Source of the DNA: Chlamydiota bacterium
GTDB taxonomy: Bacteria; Chlamydiota; Chlamydiia; Chlamydiales; Rhabdochlamydiaceae
Length of the DNA stretch: 44,769 nt
Assembly (NCBI GenBank): GCA_013285775.1
Contig: JABDHB010000003.1
Span: 1-44,769 of the forward strand
Reading direction: 5' to 3'
The stretch's first letter is position 1. Each line of letters starts with the position of its first letter. Both the position numbers and the translations under genes were made by a program. The notes below the pieces were generated by a model, which was given only the letters and a program-made list of their open reading frames with translations, made no database searches and was not told the origin of the DNA. Below, piece after piece: positions 24,992 to 33,434 of this stretch.

Positions 24992-26284
24992 TCAACTTTT
25001 GAGATGACATAAGGAAACATATTTAATATATAAGTCTTCAGAATTGGTCATTAAATAATCTGAAGTAATCTTATTTTCTGTTCCCAAAACCACTTTTTTT
25101 GGCTTAATTAGATTGGTGTAAAGCGGTTTTAGGTTTTTGTACTGATATTTGGTTACCCAATTTTTAGCTGCAGGTGTGTTTTGGAGAAGTGTGTTATAAT
25201 TGTTGTATACTTCCAAAAGCGTATTTATTACTTCCTCTTCTGAGCAATTATAAGAATACCCATAGTAATCTCCGGCAGGATAGAGTGCGGGCTCAAGTCT
25301 ATCTGAGGGAATTGCCTTTATGAATCCACTTTCACAAAGCGTAGATTGAGCTGTGTTGTTTGTAGCAATCACAGGAATTCCAAGGGCCATAGCTTCTCTT
25401 GGTTGAATGGAAAATCCTTCTCCCTTTGATAGGCTTACGTAGCAATCGATTGCTTTAAATTGTTCGAGATATTCCTTTTTGTCCCGAGAAAACTGTGTAA
25501 ATTCAACATTTTTAAGTTTTAATTTAGTAATTTCTCTTGTAAGAGCATTTCTTATCTCTTTTTCTCCATAACGGCTATTAATTTTTAATAATACCTTAGG
25601 ATTATTCTCAAAAGCTTTGGCAAAAGCTCTGATAAGCGTAATATGATTTTTACGGTCGCTATAGGCACTAAAATTAGCAAAGATAAACGGTTCATTGGCA
25701 TGAGCTTTTATAGGAGTAGATAAAAAATTGTCCAATTCTAGACCCAAGGGTAGTTCGAAAATGGGGATCATTACTCCAGAATTTCTATAGACATCAATTA
25801 AGAATTTATCCGGAACCGCAACAGCATCAAAATAGGTGTTTAAAAGGGTTGTCCACATCTTGGGGATTTCAGAGGACTCAAACATAGAATACGCAATGCA
25901 AATTTGATCTGCGGGTTTTTCTATTCCTTTCGGCAATTTTTCTATTAATTTTATGTAATTATCAATTCCGGGTTGCCATAAAAGATCCTCGAATACAATA
26001 ACTTTCCCCAGATTAGCGCATTTTTTATTCACAAGAGTTTGGATGTTTTTTGAAACATCGTCGAATTTGTTTTTCCGTGTGGAAACAAAGCGGATATCTA
26101 TCTCGTCTTTAAATGTATGAATTAATTCTGCTGATTGCCTTCCTAATCCTTCAGTTAAATTCACATAGCCAATTACAGTTAAATAGGGTCTATATAAATA
26201 TCGTTGATACAATTGAATTCCACCAATCAAAGAAGCTACGCAAAAAAGACTAATAAAAAGGTAGAGGATTTTTTTACTTTTCAT
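24992..26284 (-). CDS. Membrane-anchored GT4-type glycosyltransferase
   Basis: A 430-residue GT-B protein. The ATG at 26284 gives a basic start and one membrane helix (KKILYLFISLFCVASLIGGI), with the catalytic part following in an N-in, C-out orientation by the positive-inside rule. The GT4 nucleotide-binding signature is GEGFSIQPREAMALGIPVIA, preceded by FIFANFSAYSDRKNHITLI, the usual start of the second Rossmann domain. It is divergent from a close paralog (26373-27653); the two share most motifs. The active domain is thus predicted outside the inner membrane. Confidence 0.8.
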   Translation of the reverse strand: MKSKKILYLFISLFCVASLIGGIQLYQRYLYRPYLTVIGYVNLTEGLGRQSAELIHTFKDEIDIRFVSTRKNKFDDVSKNIQTLVNKKCANLGKVIVFEDLLWQPGIDNYIKLIEKLPKGIEKPADQICIAYSMFESSEIPKMWTTLLNTYFDAVAVPDKFLIDVYRNSGVMIPIFELPLGLELDNFLSTPIKAHANEPFIFANFSAYSDRKNHITLIRAFAKAFENNPKVLLKINSRYGEKEIRNALTREITKLKLKNVEFTQFSRDKKEYLEQFKAIDCYVSLSKGEGFSIQPREAMALGIPVIATNNTAQSTLCESGFIKAIPSDRLEPALYPAGDYYGYSYNCSEEEVINTLLEVYNNYNTLLQNTPAAKNWVTKYQYKNLKPLYTNLIKPKKVVLGTENKITSDYLMTNSEDLYIKYVSLCHLKS

Positions 26285-26372
26285 AGGGAAGACTTTAGTC
26301 GAATTTGTCCTTTGCGTCAAAGACTCTTTTGTGTTACAAGCAATGGCTTCTTAACTATATTTGGATCTTAAA

Positions 26373-27653
26373 ATGAAAAAGCGGAAAAAATTCATAGTTA
26401 TTACAGCAATTCTAGCTATAGGATTATCTGCCTTTGGCTGGTGGCGGCATGAGCGGCAAAACGAGCGACCTTATTTGACGATTATGGGATATATAACTGC
26501 AGCGGATGGCTTAGGAAGACAGCCAATTGAGCTCATTAAAACTTTAAAAGATGATATAAGCATTAATTTTATTCCTACAGAAAAAAAAATCATATTAAAA
26601 GACGTTCCTGCAGACGTAGCTAAAATCATTAAGAAGAAAAACAAAAAAATGGGACGCGTGGTCATTTTTGAGGATTGTGTTTGGATCCCAGGCTTGAATA
26701 AATATGATAAATTAAAAACTCCTGTAAATAATGATCAAATTAGAATTGCTTATTCTATGTTCGAATCTACAAAGATTCCTGCTGAATGGGTGATGATTTT
26801 TAATACCTATTTTGACGCCATAGCTGTACCCGATAAATTTTTAGTAGATGTCTATAAAAATTCAGGGGTAAAAATCCCTATTTTCGAACTCCCGCTTGGG
26901 TTGGATTTTGGTCAATTCTGTGAGGCTCCTTTGAAAGAGAAAAAAAATGAGCCTTTTGTTTTTGCGAATTTTAGCACATGTATAGATAGAAAAAATCATA
27001 TATTGCTTATCAATGCCTTTGCTAAGGCTTTTGGGAATAATCCTAAGGTAATCCTTCGGATAAATGCCAGATATGGCGATGAGGAAACTCTTAGAACAAC
27101 AACGAGAGAGCTTAGTGTTTTGAATTACGATAATATCCAATTTACCCAATTGACCCTTGAAAAAAACGCGTATTTTGAGATGTTTTCTGGAGTGGATTGT
27201 TATGTTAGTCCGTCTAAAGCGGAGGGTTTTTCTATTCAGCCCAGAGAAGCTATGGCATTAGGCATTCCTGTGATTGCCACTAACAACACCGGTCAAACAA
27301 CAATTTGTGAAACGAATTTAGTTAGAGCTGTTAATTCCACTATAGAAAAGCCTGCCTTGTATTTTTGGAATTCATATTATGGAAAATCTTTTGATTGTAC
27401 AGAGGAGGATCTTGTTGAAGCTCTGCTAGATGTTTATAATAACTATGAAAAGTACTTGGAAAATGCAAGTGCAGCGAGAAAGTGGGTGCGTCAATATGAA
27501 TTTCAAGAGTTACATGGCTTATATAAAACTCTAGTTAAGCCCGATAAAATTAAGCTTGGGTCGGAAAATAAAATTACAGACGAATGCTTAATAATCGCAG
27601 AAAAAAAACTATATGAAAAATATAAAAATCTTACCAATTGCATCACGGAGTAG
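26373..27653 (+). CDS. Membrane-anchored GT4-type glycosyltransferase, paralog
   Basis: A 426-residue protein. The ATG at 26373 (MKKRKKF) is preferred to a TTG 12 bases upstream. A basic start and one membrane helix (FIVITAILAIGLSAFGWW) lead into RPYLTIMGYITAADGLGRQP, matched almost word for word in the divergent paralog (YLTVIGYVNLTEGLGRQSAE). The GT4 signature AEGFSIQPREAMALGIPVIA is intact. Its stop is 3 bases before the next ATG, so it forms an operon with the GT90 gene. The pair probably arose by inverted duplication. Confidence 0.8.
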   Translation: MKKRKKFIVITAILAIGLSAFGWWRHERQNERPYLTIMGYITAADGLGRQPIELIKTLKDDISINFIPTEKKIILKDVPADVAKIIKKKNKKMGRVVIFEDCVWIPGLNKYDKLKTPVNNDQIRIAYSMFESTKIPAEWVMIFNTYFDAIAVPDKFLVDVYKNSGVKIPIFELPLGLDFGQFCEAPLKEKKNEPFVFANFSTCIDRKNHILLINAFAKAFGNNPKVILRINARYGDEETLRTTTRELSVLNYDNIQFTQLTLEKNAYFEMFSGVDCYVSPSKAEGFSIQPREAMALGIPVIATNNTGQTTICETNLVRAVNSTIEKPALYFWNSYYGKSFDCTEEDLVEALLDVYNNYEKYLENASAARKWVRQYEFQELHGLYKTLVKPDKIKLGSENKITDECLIIAEKKLYEKYKNLTNCITE

Positions 27654-27656
27654 AAT

Positions 27657-28766
27657 ATGAGAATGGTTTTTAAGCTTTTTTTATCTGCTATATTTTTAGT
27701 CAGTTCTGTGCAAGCTGATGAATGGCAATTTATTTTAAAAAATAAGATTTTAAATAATGAAATTCCTCTATGGATGATAAAAGAGGTAGAAAAAGATTTT
27801 GACCCGCTTAGCAAAACAGGAATCTCAAAGTCTGATCTAGAAAAAATGATCCAAGACAATGGACCCAATAACGATTTTCTTCTTGTAAGATACGAAATTA
27901 GAAACGGGAAAATTTTAATTAAATACAACCAGGGGCTGGAGGATTATCAAAGACAGAAAATAGTAACAAGAGCTCTTGAAACTCTTGCTGCAGCTATTAC
28001 CCTTCCAAATTGTGAATTTATAGTTTCTTTACACGATTCTTGTGCATGCATAGGTAATGCGAGAGATTTTAGAGGGCCAGTATTAAGCTTTGCAAAAAGC
28101 GTTACAGATTTTTATAGTATCATGATTCCTGATTTTGAAGCGCTTGGTGGGTATTCCCGGTTATTAGAAGAGGTGAGGCTGGCCAATAGAAGGTTTCCCT
28201 GGCGCAGAAAAACTTCGCAGGCTTTTTGGAGAGGGAATAGTACAGGTGGAAGTCTGAATTTGCATAATTATTTTAGTTTCCCGAGAATACAACTTGTTGC
28301 CCTTTCCTTAAAATACCCAGAGTTTTTAGATGCAAGGCTTATGGGTCTTGTACAGTTGGAAGATCAAGCTGTTGCTGAATTATTAACACAGCAGGGATAT
28401 TTGGGAAATTTTCTTCCGACCTTTAATCATATGCAATATAAATATCAAATTCTTGTAGATGGGAATACCTGTGCTTATTCCCGTGCAGTTTGGGAACTTT
28501 TTTCCAATTCAGTAATGTTTAAACATGAATCTCCAAATATTCAATGGTACTATAACGAACTCGTCCCATTTGTACATTACATCCCGGTAGCGAATGATTT
28601 TCATGATTTGATAGATAAAATTCATTGGGCAATGAGCCATGATTCAGAAACGCAGCAAATTGTAAAAAATGCAAATGAATTTGCACATAAAAATTTAAAG
28701 CATGAGGACATAATGCTTTATTTGTATTTAGTTATTAAGAAATATGCTGAATTGCAAAACTTTTAA
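27657..28766 (+). CDS. Exported glycosyltransferase family 90, second copy
   Basis: A 369-residue GT90 paralog of the gene at 21409, about 60 residues longer at the N-terminus. The signal peptide is MRMVFKLFLSAIFLVSSVQA, ending in a good A-x-A-type site before DEWQF. Shared blocks are IPDFEALGGYSRLLEEVRLA, RFPWRRKTSQAFWRGNSTG, MQYKYQILVDGNTCAYSRA and NIQWYYNELVPFVHYIPVA. It lies in a plus-strand run with the GT4 gene before it (3 bases apart) and two more genes after it. Confidence 0.85.
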   Translation: MRMVFKLFLSAIFLVSSVQADEWQFILKNKILNNEIPLWMIKEVEKDFDPLSKTGISKSDLEKMIQDNGPNNDFLLVRYEIRNGKILIKYNQGLEDYQRQKIVTRALETLAAAITLPNCEFIVSLHDSCACIGNARDFRGPVLSFAKSVTDFYSIMIPDFEALGGYSRLLEEVRLANRRFPWRRKTSQAFWRGNSTGGSLNLHNYFSFPRIQLVALSLKYPEFLDARLMGLVQLEDQAVAELLTQQGYLGNFLPTFNHMQYKYQILVDGNTCAYSRAVWELFSNSVMFKHESPNIQWYYNELVPFVHYIPVANDFHDLIDKIHWAMSHDSETQQIVKNANEFAHKNLKHEDIMLYLYLVIKKYAELQNF

Positions 28767-28778
28767 ATAAACTTATAA

Positions 28779-29585
28779 ATGTTAAAGTCGATTATTCTAT
28801 GTTTAGTGTTTGGTGTTTTTTGCGCAAGGCCTATTCAGGCAAAAGACCCCAAAACTTTAGTTTTGATTATCTGCTCGGATAATCTTCCAGTTTATGTAGA
28901 TCTTCAAAGAGTTTGGAGGTCTTATATGCATCTTGATCCTGAACATTTTGAATGTTATTTTATAAGAGCTGTGCCGGAGCTATCCTCCGACTTTTTAATA
29001 AAAGATGATGTAATATGGTCTAAAGGGCAAGAGAGTGTTATTCCTGGATTGCTTAATAAGACCTTGGTATCTCTTGAAGCTTTGCTGCCGAGACTAGATG
29101 AATTTGACTACGTATTACGGGCAAATTTATCCTCATTTTATGTTTTCCCTTGCTTATTGGATTTTTTAAAGAGGGCTCCTAGACAACGATTCTATAGTGG
29201 AATTCACCATGGTTATAAAAATCCCGAGCATAGAGCAGGATGGGTTAATGGATCTGGAATTATTATGTCTACAGATTTAGCTATGTCATTAATTATAAAC
29301 AAATCTGCATTATTAAATCGGTCTATGGATAGTTGCTCAAATTTTGATGATGTAGTCATTGCAGATTTTTTTACTAAAAATAGAGTGGGAATTGTATCGG
29401 ATATTAGTCGAGAAATCTATAGCATAGAAGACTGGACAAATGTTATGAAAAATATCCCCCGTCATGTATTTCATTTCAGAATCCTTACTCCAGAACCCTC
29501 TCGGCAGGAAGTGGATTTTTCTATTCATGAAATATTGTTGCAATTTTTTTATAATAAGACGGTGTTATTTGATGAATTTTATTAA
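28779..29585 (+). CDS. Exported GT-A-like glycosyltransferase, family uncertain
   Basis: A 268-residue protein with signal peptide MLKSIILCLVFGVFCARPIQA. The mature part has LVLIICSDNLPVYVDLQRVW, FDYVLRANLSSFYVFPCLLD, an exposed GWVNGSGIIMSTDLAMSLI and NFDDVVIADFF. The order of a strand with an R-x-N-x-S site, a G-S-G-x-x-x-S segment and a D-D-V segment is like fringe or GT31-type enzymes and related uncharacterised bacterial proteins. No family can be named with certainty. Third gene of the plus-strand run. Confidence 0.6.
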   Translation: MLKSIILCLVFGVFCARPIQAKDPKTLVLIICSDNLPVYVDLQRVWRSYMHLDPEHFECYFIRAVPELSSDFLIKDDVIWSKGQESVIPGLLNKTLVSLEALLPRLDEFDYVLRANLSSFYVFPCLLDFLKRAPRQRFYSGIHHGYKNPEHRAGWVNGSGIIMSTDLAMSLIINKSALLNRSMDSCSNFDDVVIADFFTKNRVGIVSDISREIYSIEDWTNVMKNIPRHVFHFRILTPEPSRQEVDFSIHEILLQFFYNKTVLFDEFY

Positions 29586-29618
29586 CCCGAAGAAAACTTA
29601 AAAACTTTAAGGACGATT

Positions 29619-30344
29619 ATGTTTAAACGATGTTTTTTTATTGCATATTTTTTAGGTCTATCTATTTTCTTTACTCCAGGTAATGTTTGTGCGCAATCTT
29701 CGCGTGAGGCAATTTTGATAAGTCACGTTGAGAATAGTATTTTACGAGCAGAAAGGAATGAATCCAAGCTTTCGCCTGCGGTTATTTCCTTGCCGGGAAT
29801 GTCTAGTAGCAAAATTAGACATTTTCTTAATAATATATGTTCTATGCCAGGCACTTCGTATTTGGAAATTGGAGTGTATAAGGGCTCGACATTTATTTCT
29901 GCCCTATATCGTAATGAATCCAGGATACAGAATGCGATTGCGATTGATAATTGGTCAGAATTTGAAGGCCCAAAACTTGAATTTGATGCAAACTGCATGA
30001 AGTTTTTAACAGGACGTAATCACAAGTTTTATTCAGCAGATTCTTTTTCTTTAGATAAAGGCGCTATATTTTCTAAACCTGTTAACGTTTATTTTTATGA
30101 TGGGAATCATAGTGAACTTTCACAAGAATTAGCCCTTACATATTATGATGATGTACTAGATGATTTATTTGTCTTGATAGTTGATGATTACAATTGGGAA
30201 TGGGTCGAAGCAGGTACAATAAAAGGATTACAAAAAATGAATTACGAAGTTTTATTTAGTCGACACTTACCTGCAAGATTCAATCAAGATACTGAAAATT
30301 GGTGGAACGGTCTTTACGTTGCTGTGATATCCAAGAAAAACTGA
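29619..30344 (+). CDS. Exported class I methyltransferase (Methyltransf_24-like)
   Basis: A 241-residue protein with signal peptide MFKRCFFIAYFLGLSIFF followed by TPGNVCAQ. The SAM motif is SYLEIGVYKGSTFISAL, followed by AIDNWSEF and NVYFYDGNHSELSQELAL, which is the (I/F)xDGxHS site of the Methyltransf_24 group, and by LFVLIVDDYNWEWV. An aagga ribosome binding site precedes the ATG. It ends the plus-strand run; the stop is one base from the convergent gene. Confidence 0.75.
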   Translation: MFKRCFFIAYFLGLSIFFTPGNVCAQSSREAILISHVENSILRAERNESKLSPAVISLPGMSSSKIRHFLNNICSMPGTSYLEIGVYKGSTFISALYRNESRIQNAIAIDNWSEFEGPKLEFDANCMKFLTGRNHKFYSADSFSLDKGAIFSKPVNVYFYDGNHSELSQELALTYYDDVLDDLFVLIVDDYNWEWVEAGTIKGLQKMNYEVLFSRHLPARFNQDTENWWNGLYVAVISKKN

Positions 30345-30345
30345 A

Positions 30346-31254
30346 TTAACCTCTTCTTGAGATCCTCCTATTTGAGTCTCTATCTGGATAATCAGTTAAG
30401 ATTTGGTTTATAAATTTATAGAGGCATTCGAGTTTTTCATGGTGTTTTGAAGCTTCAAAAGAAACTTCGCGAAAGTGGAGTATGCACCTGTCAATGTTTA
30501 GCTCCACTTGACATCCATGTGAACCAAGATTTCTAATTAAACTAATTTCTGCTGGACTAAACCCCCAATTTCTTAATTCTGAATTGGAAAAAGGGGAAAA
30601 CAAGGCGGTAATTTCAGCTTCTGTTCTTTTATATTTTACAGAAGGATTGTTTTTTAGATAATAATGGGACGCTGCTCCTGTATCCTGCCATGTATTATTT
30701 ATTATTGTAGGATGGAATTTTAGATCTTTTAAATTAGGTAATTTTTTGGGATCAAACGCTACAAACGGAACCCATAAATAATTTACGGGTATGCGAGTAT
30801 CCGCTAGGCTTCGGGCCATCCCAAAAATATCAAGATCTTTTAGTCTGTCTTTTATGCTAATTTTACGAATAAAAAAGGCATCTCCGTCCATGATTGCAAC
30901 AGGGTCATTATTGTCGTAACCAAAGTAATCAAGTGCATACTGTATTACACGAGCATGCCTGTCACTGGGGCTTTGCATATTTGCAGGATTTGCAAAATGC
31001 CATTCTTGTTCAAATCGGATACATTGAATTCCAAATTTTTCACAAGTTTGTTGAATAGCTCGTTCATTGTCGGCTGTCCTAGCATCATTGAAAACAATCA
31101 GCTCATAGTCATCGCTCATGAATTTTTGCAAACAACGGTGTTGTATTTCAATGAAATCTGCTTGGTTATAATGAAATGTCAAGATTCTCACTTTTGAAAA
31201 TAATGACCCTGAAAATAAGAGCAATAGAGATGTAAATAGAATAAAAACAGGCAT
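30346..31254 (-). CDS. Exported GT-A-like glycosyltransferase with DxD site
   Basis: A 302-residue protein with signal peptide MPVFILFTSLLLLFSGSLFSK. KVRILTFHYNQADFIEIQ and YELIVFNDARTADNERAI form the nucleotide-binding half, and VAIMDGDAFFIRK holds the DxD metal site. HGCQVELNIDRCILHFREVS lies near the end, with two Cys that could pair. It follows the methyltransferase gene at 31259 by 4 bases on the same strand, so the two should be co-expressed. The exact GT family is not recognised. Confidence 0.65.
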   Translation of the reverse strand: MPVFILFTSLLLLFSGSLFSKVRILTFHYNQADFIEIQHRCLQKFMSDDYELIVFNDARTADNERAIQQTCEKFGIQCIRFEQEWHFANPANMQSPSDRHARVIQYALDYFGYDNNDPVAIMDGDAFFIRKISIKDRLKDLDIFGMARSLADTRIPVNYLWVPFVAFDPKKLPNLKDLKFHPTIINNTWQDTGAASHYYLKNNPSVKYKRTEAEITALFSPFSNSELRNWGFSPAEISLIRNLGSHGCQVELNIDRCILHFREVSFEASKHHEKLECLYKFINQILTDYPDRDSNRRISRRG

Positions 31255-31258
31255 GTTA

Positions 31259-32017
31259 TTACCGTTTTGTAATGATGCAAACGCTTGTATAAAACTGTAT
31301 CGAATATATGTCTTTTTGATAAATATTTAACTTTTCCACCATATTTTGAGGAGTTTTTTCCCAATGAGCGCATTCTGTTGCAGCTCCTGTGTAGTTGAGA
31401 TCTTCTATTAGGTTTTTTAAAAATTCAACCGCTGTACCATTCCCTGCTTGAGGCTTCGAAGTCGATCCATTTCCTCCATAGCCTTTCCAGTAAGAGGTAT
31501 GCAAATCTTCAATAATATACATTCCGCCACTTTTCAGTTGGGGAAAAAGCATTTTAAAACTAATGATTTGTTGATCCATTCTATGGCCTCCATCATCTAT
31601 GATGATGTCAAAATTTCCTCCAACAGTATGAGTAAAAACATTCAAGTGTTGTGTGTTGGCTTGGTCAAAAAAATGATATTTTGCTTTCGGAGTATAGTAT
31701 TGTATTGCATCAGGAGAAACATCCATAAAATGTAGTTCTGCATTTGGAAAATAGGCTTCCCATAATTTTACAGAATCCCCTTTGTAAATTCCGATTTCTA
31801 AGAATTTAATTGGTTCATTGCGCAGAGCATCAAAATGTTTAGCATAGATTTCAGTGTAGTTATGGAAGGCGGAGCTTTTGTCAGTTTTAGCCTTAATAGC
31901 TAATTGATCCAAATAATCATAAGCGGCAGTATCAGATTGTGTTGTTGCGAATGCTGGGAATAAGAATAAACTAAACATAAAGCTTGCGATTAGTGCGTTT
32001 AACATTTTGACCTCCAT
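31259..32017 (-). CDS. Exported sugar O-methyltransferase-like protein (MycE/CmcI type)
   Basis: A 252-residue protein; a second ATG at 32005 gives a tidier signal peptide (MLNALIASFMFSLFLFPAFA). The mature part has SAFHNYTEIYAKHF, the SAM motif FLEIGIYKGDSVKLWEAYFP, the metal-site-like FDIIIDDGGHRMDQQIISF and GGMYIIEDLHTSYWKGYGG. The last two blocks are close to those of MycE-type enzymes that methylate sugar hydroxyls on macrolides. Together with the neighbouring glycosyltransferase it suggests an O-methylated glycan product. Confidence 0.75.
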   Translation of the reverse strand: MEVKMLNALIASFMFSLFLFPAFATTQSDTAAYDYLDQLAIKAKTDKSSAFHNYTEIYAKHFDALRNEPIKFLEIGIYKGDSVKLWEAYFPNAELHFMDVSPDAIQYYTPKAKYHFFDQANTQHLNVFTHTVGGNFDIIIDDGGHRMDQQIISFKMLFPQLKSGGMYIIEDLHTSYWKGYGGNGSTSKPQAGNGTAVEFLKNLIEDLNYTGAATECAHWEKTPQNMVEKLNIYQKDIYSIQFYTSVCIITKR

Positions 32018-32110
32018 GGCGTTGCATCAACAGTAGATTTTTTTCAGTAAAAAAACAATCGATTTTTTGACAATCATTGAGCTATCATTTTATTTTCGGA
32101 GTTAGGGTTA

Positions 32111-32788
32111 ATGAACTTAAAGTTAGAGAAGAGCTGGCATGCAGTGCTTAAGGAAGAGATCTCGAAGCCTTACATTAAAGAGCTAAAGGCTTTCTTGGAG
32201 CAAGAAAAGAGGGATGGGCATGTGGTGTATCCGCCGGAGCCGTTGATTTTCAATGCGTTTTTGCAGACGCCATTTGATCAGGTGAAGGTTGTGATTGTGG
32301 GGCAAGATCCTTATCATGGAGAGGGGCAGGCGCATGGACTGAGCTTTAGTGTGCCTCATGGAATTCCGTATCCGCCATCGTTGAAGAACATTTTTAAGGA
32401 GTTAAAGCATGATGTGGGGATGAGTGATCCAAAGCATGGATGCTTGGAGTGTTGGGCAAAGCAAGGAGTCTTGATGTTGAATGCAACGCTTACGGTAAGG
32501 AAGGAGGAACCAAAATCGCATCATGGAAGAGGCTGGGAGCAATTTACAGATGCTGTGATTGGGAAGTTGGTAGAGAGGGAAGCTCCGATTGTGTTTGTTT
32601 TATGGGGAAAGTCTGCTCAGGAAAAATGTAGGCATGTGAAGGGGGCTCATATTGTTTTGCAGGCTGCCCACCCTTCCCCTTTTTCTGCTCACAGCGGGTT
32701 TTTTGGTTGTCGTCATTTTTCTCAAATCAATGCTTTTTTACAGAAGCAGGGCAGCCGTTTAATCGATTGGGAAATTGGAGCTATTTAG
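32111..32788 (+). CDS. ung: Uracil-DNA glycosylase
   Basis: A 225-residue family 1 Ung that removes uracil from DNA. The water-activating loop is VVIVGQDPYHGEGQAHGLSF, followed by PPSLKNIFKEL, GVLMLNATLTVR and the minor-groove loop HPSPFSAHSGFFGCRHFS. The coding strand is strongly G-rich, unlike the genes to its left. The stop overlaps the stop of the convergent methyltransferase by 4 bases. A degraded second copy of its last 85 bases lies at 34134. Confidence 0.97.
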   Translation: MNLKLEKSWHAVLKEEISKPYIKELKAFLEQEKRDGHVVYPPEPLIFNAFLQTPFDQVKVVIVGQDPYHGEGQAHGLSFSVPHGIPYPPSLKNIFKELKHDVGMSDPKHGCLECWAKQGVLMLNATLTVRKEEPKSHHGRGWEQFTDAVIGKLVEREAPIVFVLWGKSAQEKCRHVKGAHIVLQAAHPSPFSAHSGFFGCRHFSQINAFLQKQGSRLIDWEIGAI

Positions 32789-33405
32789 CGATAACGAACT
32801 TGCACCCAGGTCCGGTCATTTATGCTATGGTAGTCATCGATAAAAATGAGGTTCATTTTAACGCAGGCCGCTACGGCTTCTTGCACAGTATCAGAACTGT
32901 AATCATTGATCCATAGGATGCTATTATCGTGAGCTAGGTTTTTGCTATTCATGATATCTTGTACTACGCCATGGTAGGAATGGTCGCCATCGATATAAAT
33001 AAGATCGTATTTATCATCAGGAAAGAGAGATTTATATAGAGGTATTGTAACTTTGGAATCACCTGGAACAAAATGGAATTTTGTTCGGTATTTATTCGAG
33101 AGGTAGTTTGCGACAAATTTTGTATGGGGACGTTGATTGACATCAAAAGATAGATATTGTTCAAGATTTTCGCAGTGTTGGAAAAAATTTTCTGCTGATT
33201 GCCCACCTTTGAGCCCTATTTCAGCAATCGACACGATGTTTGGATGTGATTGAAGGACTTGGTTAAAGCCTGTTAGTTGGGAAGGGGTAATGTATCCTTC
33301 TATATTGTCATGATGCAAACCATGGTTTGCAAGATGCTCCTCTAAGGAAGAATTAGAAAATACAGGAAGAATTGATAGACTAAAGAACAGGATATATCGA
33401 AACAT
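32785..33405 (-). CDS. Exported class I methyltransferase, tandem copy 1
   Basis: A 206-residue protein; the ATG at 33405 gives the signal peptide MFRYILFFSLSILPVFSNSS (a TTG 12 bases upstream is less likely). The SAM motif SIAEIGLKGGQSAENFF and the YDLIYIDGDHSYHGVVQDI site are intact, so it should bind SAM. YLSFDVNQRPHTKFVANYLS and LAHDNSILWINDYSSD complete the pattern. It is a tandem paralog of the next gene and lies between ung and the ung remnant. Confidence 0.75.
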   Translation of the reverse strand: MFRYILFFSLSILPVFSNSSLEEHLANHGLHHDNIEGYITPSQLTGFNQVLQSHPNIVSIAEIGLKGGQSAENFFQHCENLEQYLSFDVNQRPHTKFVANYLSNKYRTKFHFVPGDSKVTIPLYKSLFPDDKYDLIYIDGDHSYHGVVQDIMNSKNLAHDNSILWINDYSSDTVQEAVAACVKMNLIFIDDYHSINDRTWVQVRYR

Positions 33406-33434
33406 GGTTCTCTCCAAAAGTAACGTTTTAAAGG

